This document shows, one piece after another, positions 36,793 to 48,692 of a DNA stretch of 64,000 nt. Within the stretch, counting starts at the first letter, position 1, and each line of letters opens with the position of its first letter. This DNA is from Agelaius tricolor (taxonomy: Eukaryota > Chordata > Aves > Passeriformes > Icteridae): contig JALJCS010000004.1 in assembly GCA_023055355.1 (NCBI GenBank), positions 12,802,001 through 12,866,000 on the forward strand, read 5' to 3'. The notes beneath the pieces were generated by a model. The model was given only the letters and a program-made list of their open reading frames with translations, was not told the origin of the DNA and did no database searches. Both the position numbers and the translations under genes were made by a program.

Positions 36793-39788
36793 TGCCATTT
36801 GAGGATTTACTGTGTCCTCTTTAGTGAGGAAACTTGCCAGTCAAAAGTTTCTTTTTCCCATAAATTCAAGCAAGATTAAATTCCCCTCTGGAAATTGACA
36901 GTGAAAGAAAATGCTAATTTCATCAAGACATTATACAAAAAAAAAAAACCAAACAAACTAATACTTAATTATTTACTGTTGAGAAAACAGTAAAGTACTT
37001 TTTTCTTCCAGGTGGCTCCATTAACAGGGAAAGCTAAGAGCAAACACCAAAACCAAAATTGAAATGACTCTCAGAACAGCTGCTAATTGTACAGAGGCCA
37101 GGACCTGCCTTCTCCCCTTTGAGAGAAGTAGAGAAATGAGACAAAGGAAAATAAAATGTAGTTTTTCCAGAGATCTGTTTCAGTACACAATACAAGATCT
37201 AGTACAGTGTTCCACAGCACACCTGACAGACACACTTGACTAGCCTGGTCCATGCTCATTTTCATTTACACGCTTCTAGGAAATAAGATACTGCTTGCAT
37301 AGACATGATCAGTTATTTCCTGCTGTTTCCACCAACATCTAGTCTCAAATGGGTGATTTATGGCTGTCTAATTGGCACAATTGTTTGCAATTTTTATCAC
37401 AATCAGATAGCAACTGCACAGTCAATATATCCCAACCCCTTTATATAACTTGTACTGTGCATTGTTCCTGGATAAAAGGCATGTGAACTCTTCTGTCTTG
37501 AACCAATTCTTTTAGGCAGGAAAGCAGTCTTATTTTCTGTGTCTTGATGTGATTATACTTAACACAATGTCTGGTTGACCTCTCATTTTCACTTTTCTGC
37601 AGCTTCAAAATACATGGAAATCCTGGGGATTTATGCTGTTAGCAGAAGCACAGTGTTCAAAAGACACAGTTACATGGATAGCATTTTGTTTTAATAGTAT
37701 GGAAGAGAAAAAGCAATCAATCTCACTATTTTTTAGCTACTCCTGGTCAGGAATTTTTTGATTGCATGGTTCTTCCCCTAGCAAAGGCATAAAAATTTTT
37801 CTGAAGTTGTTAACAGAAAATATTTTCCATAAATAGAAACCTGTTTTTCATTCAGAAGCAATTTGCACTCGGAAATATCAGCACTTCTGCTGCAAAACTG
37901 AATTCCTAAAAGTTTTCAAATTCTTCCATCTCAAAAATTTTTACGCTTCATCCCATTTCATCGCAAAACTGTGATGCCATTTTTTTCTACATGTTAGTGA
38001 AAGTACAGCATTGAGTTAGAGATGGTTTAATTACCTTCTTGTTCATATCTTCTTAAGGATATCCCAAAACTTTCTTTTAGCTTTATATGTTTATGAATGC
38101 ATTCCATTAGTGCCAAAAAAATTAATGAAGCTTTCATGAACAGGTCAACATATTCTGTAGCAAGTACTGATTCTTCTACCCTACCCTCTTCAGAACTTGG
38201 TATTTCAAGATATTCCTCAGCTCTTTATCCCTGTGAATTCCTTCATCTCTGTCCAAAGCTGTCCCTAGGGTCCCGCTCCTTTGCCTTCTTTCTTAGAAAA
38301 CTGCAGCATTGCCTTCTCTACATACTATGCATTATGAGCACTGCCTACCACATGGGTGCTCTGATGTGCCTTCCCAGATGTGCTAATCATAAACAGCCCA
38401 GTATAATCTATGCTCTGTCCCAAACTGTGTAAACCTGTTTGTTGTGAAAGGTCATACACAGCCAGGGAGTGCTGGACATCTGCATATGTTGGTATAACAT
38501 ACGCACTCTGCCAGTGCAAATCTCCCTTTATACATAACACTGGGTCCACATTCAGTTGCAGAAGCAAACAGTGTGGAGCTGCAGGACTACTTTCCTTCCC
38601 CTTAATTCTTCTACCTTTTATGACCAAAGGTGTCTGGGTTTTTGATGTGTTGAGCCTGACAAACAAATAAATGACTTTAATACTATCTTTGATTGTGCAA
38701 TCTTTTGATATTAAAGTCAAACTTCAAAGAAACCTCATAGCTTAAAAATAATGTTTCAAATCTTATATGTACCCTTTCCTTTGACTTTTTTTTCATTTCT
38801 AAACAATGATATTTGTCAATTAAGCTTGAAAAGGTTTTTATTCCTTGGAAACTGCATTTTTCTTACAATGTTTGTTTTTGTAAATTCTTTTCTTACAGTA
38901 AGACTTTTTGTTCAACAGTGATAAACAGAACACCTACCATCCAGCTTTATGCTAAAGATAGTCTGATCCAGACCCACATGGATCTAATCTGCAAGGCAGG
39001 ACTCTCTGTAACTCCAAAATTTACTTCTCAATTTCCTCCCTTCCTGTTGAAGCACACTTGGTAAATCTGTCCTTAGGGAACCTGGAATGAAGCTTGTCTC
39101 GACAGATGTCATGAAGAAATATGATTAAGGGGAACATTTCCAGAATAGCCTCTTTTTCTTCTCTTATGATATTGTAATCAAGAACTGTTTTTCCTTCTTG
39201 ACACATTCCCATCCAGTTGCTTTGGAGTGAATGGGACTGGATACATAAATTCTTGAAAATAACCAACCATCTTCTTGATGGAAGAAAATGAGGAGAATTG
39301 GAATAAAAAGAAAGGAGAAGAAAGGGAAAAACACAAAGCCTTCAGGGCTCTAGACTGGAGGAAGAGGACAGTCCTATATGCAGCAAGCATGAAGAAAAAA
39401 AAATTTTCCCTTAGTCTTGCTTCATCTCTCTTTGGTCTCACCCTGCAAAACTGCAGAAAAATTAAGACTTCCTAAAGACAAAGTCAGGACCAGAGATTCA
39501 GGTTTCTTTTGTTTTTTTTATGATGGAAGACAGCAAAGGAAGTGCCCACTGGTTGAGCAGGAAGAGCCAGAATTTACAGCTTATAACTTTTCATTGTACT
39601 CTTCAGACTAAAACCAAATAATCTGGAACTTGGTGAAAGCAGAAGCAACAGCCATGAGTGGTGAGACGTGCTGAAGGAAATAAAGAGAAGTCCGAGGATG
39701 GCAGACTGCCTTTTTCAATGGAGAGAAATTCTAGTAGAGGGGACATGAAGCTTTGTGCAGAAAACTGAGGCAAAGCTGAATAGGTTAG

Positions 39789-40800
39789 ATTCATAGAATT
39801 ACAAATTAAGAGTTGGAAGGGACCTTAAAGATCATCCAGTCCCAACCCTTTCTGCCTTGTGCAGGGACTTCTCCCACGCTATCAGGTTGCTCTAACCCCT
39901 GTCTAACCTGGGCTACAACACTGATGGGGCTGGGACCTCCACAGACTCCCTAGGCAACTAGTGTCTCACCCTCCTCAGAGTAAAGAATTTCTTCCCAATA
40001 TGTAACCTAATTTCCTCTCTTGCAGTTTGTATTCATTACTCCTTGACATTACACTACAGTTCCTGATGCAGAGTTCCTCTCTGGCATCCCTTCAGGACCC
40101 TGCAGATACTTCAAGCTTGCTAGGACCCACACAACCTTCTCTTCTCCAGGATGAACAGACCCAACTTTCTCAGTCTATCTGTATAGGCAAGGTACTCCAG
40201 CCCTCTTAGCATATTCGTGGCTCTCCGCTGCACTTGCTCCAACAGTTCCATGTCCTTCTTATGCTGGGGGTGCCAGAGCTGCTTATAGTGTTTAGGGTGG
40301 GGTCTCACAAGAGCCAAGCTGAGGAGTAGAATCCCCTCCCTCCTGCAGCTCTGTCTGGAGTTGCTCTGATCCAGGTACAGGACCTTGCACTTGGCCTTGT
40401 TGACCTTCAAGGGGTTTGCACCTCCCTACCCCTCCAGCCTGTCCAGGCCCCTCTGGATGGCACTGCTGCCTGCCAGTGTGCTGACTGCTCCACAGAGCTT
40501 GGTGTTGGTGCCAAACTTGCTGAGGGCACTCTTGATGCCACCGTACATGTTGCTGGTAAGATGTTGAATGGTGTCAGCCCCAGTACTGACCCCTGAGGGA
40601 CACCCCTGACCACTGGTATTCACACAGAAAATGAGCTGTTGACTACAACCCTTTGTGTGCAGCCATCCAGCCAGTTCTTCATCCACCAAGTACTACATCC
40701 TTCAATTCCATGTCTCTTTGGAGACAAGGATGTTGTGTGGGATAGCGTCAAACACTTTGCATCTTGTCTCTAACTTTCTGTGTGCTTTATCCAGATCCCA
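39789..40800 (-). mobile_element. CR1 LINE fragment with RT C-terminal remnant, minus strand
   Basis: On the minus strand the element starts near 40800 within the reverse-transcriptase domain (ACAGAAAGTTAGAGACAAG, then a TTTGAC..CCACACAACATCC block). It runs through the VPQGSVLG-like segment near 40600 and KAKCKVL near 40390-40410, to the CR1 3' terminus at 39789 (CTGGATGATCTTTAAGGTCC, then AATTCTATGAATC). Two neighbouring minus-strand frames (40120-40410 and 40407-40613) hold recognisable RT-like residues, but frameshifts and stops separate them, and about 130 bp appear missing after the KAKCKVL block. It is about 1 kb, 5'-truncated and dead. Confidence 0.92.
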
Positions 40801-43224
40801 TTAAAAACCATTAGGCTTCATATTCAATGCAATATTGGAAAATGGGAACAGAGCTCTTCTAATTCAGACTTCAGGGTATTTTTTCCAAGCAGGCATGCTG
40901 TATATGATTAACAATTTTCCATGGTGGCAAAAGACATCCTATACATAATACTGCTTCACTTGAAGTAGTATTGTAGGAGAATGATCTCTGTCATAATGTA
41001 GGTCAGTTACACTTACATGTAAACATTTCTTGAGTGTCAGTTATGGCTTGTTTCTTGTCTTGTCAAAAAAAAATTAATTCTACAGAGAAGTAGCTTTTGA
41101 AATAAAAACACATAGTATCTCCAAACTTGCTTAAACCAAATAAGCCACACAACATCAGTCAGCTAAGCATATGCACGTATCTGCTGCCTATTGCCTACTC
41201 AACACACATGTCTGATGACCAGAATCTTAATAAAAATCCTCAAGGAGGCCATCTGGATGGATGCCCCTATTTATTCCCAAGAAATTAAAAGGTCAGCTTA
41301 CCAGCTCTTTAGACAAGCAGATGTGACCCTGCTGGCTGTGACCACATTGTCTCTGTATTCTTATTCACATGAGCAGAAGCTGACCTGATAGAAGGAGTCA
41401 TCTCACATGCAGTCATTTCTGATCATCACTGTGGTATATGCTGATCAGAGCTGTTAGGTCAGAATTCCTAAACAGGGATATGTACACATCGCACAAGAAG
41501 CTGTGACAGTCACCTTCACTAAGAAAAATATAGTTTTCTGGTGTTTCATCAACCTGCAGCATCTGCAGACATGATGGCACCTAGGGAATGAGCACTGTAA
41601 TGGTCAGGTACTGTCACTCATACCTCTACCCATTAGGTACCAAGCCAGTGGAAATTCATTTCATATCCAGTTTGATATGTAATGACTAGTCTTGCAATAA
41701 GAAACCCCTAATCAACGGTAGGAATCTGAAACTGTTCTCCAGCTCAGCCTTGCAATTAATGCCAATTCTATCATACAGGATTTGCAAGCCATCTGTCACT
41801 TTGTGGGCGTTTACTTTTTAAGATTGGGCCAACAACAAGATTGGTCTTTAATTTTCTTACATTAGTCTGAAAAACTGCAAATATTACTTCTCCATCAATG
41901 TCAGTCCTAAACTGCTTCCAGTTACTCTGATTAACAATTTATACTTGAAGTTCCACAGGCTGCAATATACATTAGCCTGAAACATCACATTGAGAGAGAT
42001 ATATAAAATGGTTATGCCACCAAGCCATTTAAGATATTCAGCTGTCTTTAGAGAGCAACTACATGTGATTATTCCTAGTGAACTGACTGGAGCTAAGTCT
42101 GTGGCCTAGAAACATGATAACGAAAGAGCAAAAATAAGTGTATTGTCCAAATTCTCTAGGTTCTCTTATTTCCCCAATTATTTCTTGATCATATCGGCCC
42201 ACATCTTGAGGGGAAGGTAGGTAATAAAGCAACTCAAAGGGCGTGCAAAAGTGCGAGGTTATGTTCTTGTCTTATCTCTCAGAGATCAGTTCCACTAGTC
42301 TGTTATGACCTTACCAAACACACTTAATGCTTGCCCCATCAGCTCCTCACATTTTGCATTTTTATAGCACCACATCTGCATTTTTATTTGTAATCTCATC
42401 TTCAGGCGAATTTCCTTTCCACTGATGGAAGTCTTCACAGCTGTTACTACAAATGTTACCCTAGAGGCTCAAAAGCTACAGTACCATGATATAAACAGGG
42501 AGGAATATGTATGAGACACATGAGAAAGCAATGAAAAACCCTTCTTTAGAACAACAGAATATTTGAAAACAAAGAATAGATCTGTTGCTACATGGGAAAA
42601 AAGAGCAAACAATGGGTGATACGAACAAATATTGCACTTCTTTTTCTTTCTCACTAGTCTTCACTATCTGTCATCAGACAACATTATAGCACAAAAAACC
42701 ACTGGCTAAGGAAAAGAACAGCATAAACATACCATGAAACCTGGTCAAATTTGGAGAAATGTGAAGGAAACAGCCAAAGTAATCATAAGGATTACTGGTT
42801 TTGAGAAGTAGTAGAGGGAATGTGCAGCCCTGTGAAAGTGCAGGGCAAACATACACCCACTTCTGTAAAAGGAAAATTTGATCCTTTGAGAGCTCTAGGG
42901 TAATCACTCTAACTTCAGCCACAGAAACCACAGAATTTGGGACCAAACAGAGCTCACTGTAGAGGAAAAGAAGGCAAAGATAGGAAGAAGGCATTTATTG
43001 AGCATGGAGTAGCTGGCCTCACTTGTAAGGGTACACTCAGTGGATGTAATACATAACAGCTTCAGTAAACCTGCACATGACTTCCTTGTTAGCACACAAT
43101 GAACCTGCGGCTCTAGGGAGTTATCTAGGGAACCGAGACCCAGCTGGGTGGTGGTCTACGTGTTTCTTTGAAGACAGTCAGAATAATTATTGAAGATTCA
43201 CTGTAATTTGTAGGAAGACATGCA
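40801..43224. other. Intergenic stretch without recognisable genes
   Basis: No exon, RNA gene or clear repeat is seen. The open frames are short and compositionally random. Confidence 0.6.
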
Positions 43225-43685
43225 AATTGGTTCCCGTGGGGGTCTGTGTGAGCCTTGTGTTATTCAATTGTTTCATTAATGACTAGGAAGATGAAGAGTA
43301 AGTGCATTTACAGTACTTGCAGATGACCCAAACTGAAAGGTGCATGCAGGAGGACTGGAACAGAATTCGAAATGATCTCTACAAATTGGACAGTTGACCT
43401 GGGGTCAACAAGATGAAATGCGACAGAGACAAGTGATATACTTTGAGGGGAAAAAACCAAATGTCACATATGAGAAAGGCAACCAGGTCTCTAGTATAAT
43501 CTTAGGGATTTGAGGGTGAAACTAACTCACAAAGAACAGCCAGATTTTGCTGCACCTCTTTTGAGATGTATTAATAAGAATATTGAATCCACATTCTAGG
43601 GGAGGGGAAAAGATTTCATCTGCAGTGCTGCATCCAGAATGGACCACTCTATTTTGAGAAAAATGAATGATTGTCTGGATTAGTT
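43225..43685 (+). mobile_element. Ancient CR1-type LINE fragment
   Basis: The block around 43265-43450 (TTTCATTAATGACTAGGAAGATG, TTGCAGATGACCCAAACTG, GGAACAGAATTCGAAATGATCTC, TCAACAAGATGAAATGCGAC) matches the reverse-transcriptase region of old CR1/L3-like elements, with the ADD-type motif region visible (GCAGATGACCC). It continues as decayed RT thumb sequence to about 43680 (TGCTGCATCCAGAATGGACC). It is much more diverged than the other CR1 copies in the window. Frames are broken. The exact family (CR1-L/X type) needs a library search. Confidence 0.75.
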
Positions 43686-46496
43686 CTTGTCTTTAAATGT
43701 GACTTTAAGAGATATTAGAAGACATTGCAGTCCCCACTTGGCCTCCAGCTGAAGTCATATAGCAATCCACAGGTATAAGACTTGGCAAAATGCAGTATTT
43801 CTGCTTTCCTAGATTGTAGCTCTTTGGACATATTTTTAATATCATTGATCATTTTATTCTTGCAGCTGGCATAAGGATGTCTTTATATTTCAAGCTTCAA
43901 TAAACAAAATATGTTTCTGAAATCTGGAAGACCTCAGCATTCTGCACCCCTCCCTCTCTCCCTTCCTCTAAGTCTTGCCTTGTCCTATAAAGAAGTCTAC
44001 AAAACACTACTCTTTCCTCGCCACATGCTCAGCAATATGCATTTTTTGTCTGCCTAATACAAGTACATTTCAAATAAGTTCAAGCGGCTTAGCCCTTATT
44101 CCTTCCACATGTGCTTTTCATGACTTTTTCTTTTTTTGCAAACAATTCTACTGCTTCACTTTCATTTCACTTCCAATTCAGGATTGTGGTATTTGTAGAA
44201 GCAAGAACTTCAAGGGCACTTCAAAGCCACTCAACCTGTTGGTACGGGACACTACCTTTTTTATTCTTGTTAGGCAATTATTCTTTCTGGGATTTGTTTT
44301 CCTTTTAATAACACATAATAATTTTGGGTTTTTTGTTATTTTTCTGGAGCTGAGCATGATCACAGACAAAGTTTCTCCTGGAAGAAGAGCTGGATACTCA
44401 GAAAGTCTCTATCTTTTCTGGCTGTTAATTTTTTTGTTCGTTTGGGGTTTTGAGGAGGTTTGTTTTATTGTTTGTTTTGTAAATTCTTTCCCCAGCCTAT
44501 CACCAGTCATGAAAACCAAAAATCTTATATTTCCATCACCAACTGTGAGGCTTTTGAGCAACTCTGAAGGCTTTGCCAGAGCAAAAAAGAGGACTTTTGT
44601 ACCAAGAAAAGTTGCCCTTCATATAGAGTCCAGTTTCTGTTCATCTGTTTTCTACTATCCTTTATTATCAGAAATATAATTAATCAACAACATCACACAG
44701 AATATATGCAGCTACAGCAAATGCTACAGACACACTAAAGTGCCAGATGTAACCAATCTTTTCTGATGCTGTGAGCAAGTATTGGAAATTACTCCCAGCA
44801 GCTGAATCTTAGTTTGGTTTTTCAAAAGTGTAGGAATTACTGATAATGAGGCACCTTCCCACTCAGAAGTTATTAGAGTAAGCCTGCAAATTTTCACATC
44901 CCTTACATCCTTCTCTTCATTTAACACAGAATACCTCAGTTCCATGGAACGTTTTAAAAAGAAATCTAAGTGTTATTAAAAAGACAGAAATATTTTTCTG
45001 TCTGAAACAAAGTTTGTCCCATTTATTCATAACCATACATTCTATTTGAGTCTTGATGACTTGGCAAAAATTCCAGGAAAGTCTGGAATTCAGATGCATA
45101 TGTATTGTAATTTCTTGCTACCATGATTTCTAGCTAAGTCTTCATAAGACTTAGAGAAAACACTTTGCATGTTAGGCTTAGTTTGGTTCTTGTGTAACAT
45201 ATGCTGCACAAAGTCACATTGTAGGTATTGGTATTATAGCGTCTTGCATAGAGATACAGCTCAAACAGAAATATAGATTTGGATAAAGCTATTAAAATAG
45301 AATGTTTTGTTGCACAGAAACTAAAAATAGGAGTTGCAAATTTTACCTACTCCAAATGTCAAAAGAGTTTCAGGACTTGCCATCAATAACATTGCCTCTT
45401 CTGCAAGAAGGTTTATAATTCACCCATCCTTGGAGAAAAAATGGTACTGACATGACTACTTAATATGAGACTTAACCTGGTCCGTGGTGCTGCACTGAGC
45501 AAATTGCACTTGTTGATTCCTGCTCCAACTTCTTTGGGGTAGTTTTGCACAGTGGAGTAATACCACTACAAGAAGGGTGACAAATGCCTCATTCATACTC
45601 ATCAATATGAAAGATAGATATGCCTCTCAACTCCTAGGACAGGTGAGGCACACAACCTGAGGTAATTATTTCAGTCAAAGATCTTCAGTGTCTCATTCAC
45701 AACAATCACCATTTCAAAGACATGTATATAGGAATAATATTCCTAAGTTCTTTTAATTAATTTCTGTTCCCAGCTGACATGCAATTGTGATACATCCTAG
45801 TATGTCCTTATTAATAATCTTTCACAACTCTGAATGATCTTCAGAAAATATTTGCTCCTTCTTAGGATAATTAGAAAACAGCTTGGAAAAACCTTTCAAA
45901 CAGTATGGGACCAGAGGTTCCTCCTGTCTCATTTCCCAGGAGTACATCAAATACGTCTCAGAGATGGATCCGAAGATCCTGTGTCATGTTGTTGTCATCA
46001 TGTTGGTGGTTTTGTATTCTCCCTTGAGAAGTGAATCCTGACTGGAGTCGCCCCAGCAGCTCTACTTCTTCTCTCAGACCTTGGGAGGCTTGTGTATTAA
46101 CCATTTCATTTGACTACACTTTCTATCCTCTATAGAGAACTCCAGATCTGGCTGGAGAACTACTTTACTACATGTAGGTAGGGAAACACTCAGTGCTCTC
46201 CATCAATGGCGCAAGAATGGCTCTCTCACTCCTGGCTACTGCAAATATCTGAAAAACTTCGGGGAAAAGCATACTGCATTGGGTAGACTTCGGATATGCA
46301 CCTTCATATAAGTAATGAATATTTTGGGAATCTGCATGTGTCAGCAGAAAGATACCACAGTATATAGAGGACAGAATGTAACTAGAATGTGGCAAAGCAT
46401 AAGGAATGAACAGAGAATGCATGTAGATTTAAAGGACAAAAAGCGAGTAATTTCAACAAATACTTTTGTCAAATCTAATTATTTATAAATATATCA
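43686..46496. other. Intergenic stretch without recognisable genes
   Basis: No exon is recognised. It contains a 235-codon open frame starting at TTG (43975-44679, + strand) that I do not accept as a gene, because it is T-rich, has no early ATG, and shows no recognisable domain. Also present are a short perfect hairpin (45134-45154, 9-bp arms) and one copy of a 38-bp dispersed repeat (44956-44993). Confidence 0.55.
44956..44993. repeat. Dispersed 38-bp repeat, copy 1
   Basis: This 38-bp string (starting AAAAAGAAATCTAAGTG) is repeated at 47585-47622 in the same orientation with one mismatch (GACAG versus GGCAG). The flanks of the two copies do not align. Origin unknown; possibly a fragment of an unrecognised transposon or a templated insertion. 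Confidence 0.85.
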
Positions 46497-47052
46497 CAGG
46501 CTCACAGAATGGGTAAGATTGGACGAGATCACAGTGGACCATCTGGTCCAACCTTCCTGCTCAAGTTTCAAGCAGGGTCATCCTAGAGCACATTGCACAG
46601 GATTTCATCCAGATATTTCTTGAATATCTCCAGTGAGGGAGACAACTTCTCTGGGCAGCCTGTTCTAGTGCATGGTCACTTGCACAGTAAAGAAACTTTT
46701 CCTCATGTTCAAATGGAACATTCTATGCATCAGTTTCTGTCCATGGCCTTTTGTTCAGCATCTCTGGGAAGAGCCTGGCTCTGTCCTCTGGCTCCCTCCT
46801 CTGACACACTCCCTTCAGATACTGATAGACATTGATGGCGTCCCCTCTAAGTTGTTTCTTCAGCTGAACGGGCCCAGCTCCTTCAGCCTTTCTTTGTAAG
46901 AGAGATGCTCCTATCCCTCAAACATCTTCATAGCTTTCTTCTGGACTCATTTCAGGAGCTCCATGTCTCTCCTGTGCTCAGGAGCCCGGCACTGGAACAC
47001 AGCTCTCCAGATGAGCCTCACTAAGGCTCAGTATAAGAGCAGGATCACCATT
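46497..47052 (-). mobile_element. CR1 LINE 3' fragment, minus strand
   Basis: It follows the reverse complement of the CR1 3' region closely: CACAGGCTCACAGAATGG, CATCTGGTCCAACCTTCCTG, GAATATCTCCAGTGAGGGAG, GGGCAGCCTGTTCTAGTGC, TAAGAGAGATGCTCC and TCCATGTCTCTCCTGTGCTC, ending near AGAGCAGGATCACC at about 47050. It is about 550 bp, 5'-truncated, with the CR1 3' end at the left. The layout matches the CR1-Y/C type as I know it; subfamily not verified. Confidence 0.92.
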
Positions 47053-48229
47053 ACATTTTCTAAGCTAACCATTGTTTTCAGTCAACAGCATGTTTTACTG
47101 TTTGTGTTTTTTGTGCAAGTAAAAGACATTCCTTTTTTTCACATGCGGTGCTTTTTACTTATCGTCAATTAATGGGAGAAAGAATGGTTTACATAATTTA
47201 AACTCCTATGAAACATTAGAAATCTGTACAAGACAGGCTGAAGTCACAAGGATATGTGTTCCCATTTAGGAGATAAAACACTTGCTCTGTTAGATTGTCT
47301 GGATTTTTCTTCCATTTAATTGAATCAGCCACAGAATAATAACCTTTGAGATAAAAACACTAAAAAGTATCCCAAAGCAGTATAAAAAAGTTTTGTCTCA
47401 TTAGGGAGAAATTGAACAATAAAAGCCAAATGAAAAAAGATTGTCATTTGCATAAAGGAAACCCCTAAGGACACTTGAAATGCTCACAAGTAGAGGGCAC
47501 AATGATACCGGGTCCTGTTATTTTCATTAATTCATTCAAATGTAAGGCAGAACAACTGCAATGCCTAGAAAATGAATTAGATGGAAAAAGAAATCTAAGT
47601 GTTATTAAAAAGGCAGAAATATAACATGAAAGTACCTTCTGGATAAATGAACAGAATCTGTTCTGGAAACACCAGAACCAGAGGGATACCAAACATGGCT
47701 TCAAGTAGGCATGACTGGGGAATCTAAATACACTTCTCTGTATCCACGCATTTTAATAAAATCAGTTTTAAAGCTGACTGAATTGGCCTAGTGCCTGTAA
47801 ACTACATAATGGAAATCATAATGATGTCCCAGGATACATACACACTGATAGCACTCTGCTGGTCAGTGACTGGAGGCAAAGAAGCTGATGGATTTGGAAG
47901 GTCCAAACCTTGATCTGGACAAAAAAATCCCAGAGAAATAATGACAGTGCTGCATGTAAATGGGAGGGACAGAGAAAGAACAAGAATGGGGATCACCTGA
48001 AGTGCGTCAGACATGCAGAAGATCAGGTTCATGGTATTCCACATAAAGACTCCCATCTATCTGTCAGTGCTCCTTCTGGACTGAAAACTGTACAAAAAAT
48101 TTAAACCATTTTTTTTCAGTGAAACCCTTCAGATATTTCAATAAGATTTTCATTTGGAACTTTGAAAAGCAGTGGCATTTTAATTTTTCTGGAATTTTGT
48201 CGCTGTTTTCTAAAGTTTTCATCTTGCTA
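47053..48229. other. Intergenic stretch without recognisable genes
   Basis: No exon is recognised. The stretch contains the second copy of the 38-bp dispersed repeat (47585-47622) and otherwise unique AT-rich sequence leading into the purine repeat block. Confidence 0.6.
47585..47622. repeat. Dispersed 38-bp repeat, copy 2
   Basis: Second copy of the string at 44956-44993, same orientation, one mismatch, 2.6 kb away. It is not part of the CR1 fragment at 46497-47052. Confidence 0.85.
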
Positions 48230-48692
48230 GAGAAGAGAAAGAGAGAAAGAGAGATAAAGAGAGAGAGAAAGAAAGAGAGAAAGAGAGAGAGAAAGAGAAA
48301 GAGAGAAGGAAAGAAGGAAAGAACAAAAGAACGAAGTGGCGGAAGGAAGTGGCGGAAGGAGGTGGCAGAAGGAAGGAAGGAAGTGGCAGAAGGAAGTGGC
48401 GGAAGTGGCGGAAGTGGCGGAAGTGGCGGAAGTGGAGGAAGGAAGGAGGGAAGGAAGGAAGGAAGGAAGGAAGGAAGGAAGGAAGGAAGGAAGGAAGGAA
48501 GGAAGGAAGGAAGGAAGGAAGGAAGGAAGGAAGGAAGGAAGGAAGAAAAAAGAAAAGAAAAGAAAAGAAAAGAAAAGAAAAGAAAAGAAAAGAAAAGAAA
48601 AGAAAAGAAAAGAAAAGAAAAGAAAAGAAAAGAAAAGAAAAGAAAAGAAAAGAAAAGAAAAGAAAAAAAAGAAAGAGCTGAGATAAAAAAAA
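48230..48692. repeat. Compound purine repeat: (GAGAAA)n, 9-bp GTGGCGGAA units, (GGAA)n, (AAAAG)n
   Basis: Four successive arrays are visible: GAGAAA-type (48233-48330), a 9-bp GTGGCGGAA minisatellite (about 48336-48432), (GGAA)n (48434-48544) and (AAAAG)n (48546-48669). 48434-48677 is free of pyrimidines on the + strand, a 244-nt homopurine tract. Long open frames cross it in several frames on both strands. Their translations are Lys/Glu/Gly/Arg or Phe/Ser/Leu/Pro repeats and are not genes. Confidence 0.97.

Larger units (their letters stand above)
24966..39788. other. Long intergenic stretch without recognisable genes
   Basis: About 14.8 kb in which I recognise no exon, RNA gene or clear transposon. 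The sequence is AT-rich and mostly unique. Minor features are a poly-T run near 25503-25522, AGATAAGC-type slippage near 26553-26580, three perfect hairpins (29102-29128, 32939-32970, 36379-36404), and a 17-bp direct repeat (36753-36769 and 36776-36792). A possible very old CR1 scrap near 36100-36160 is too decayed to call. Confidence 0.6.
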
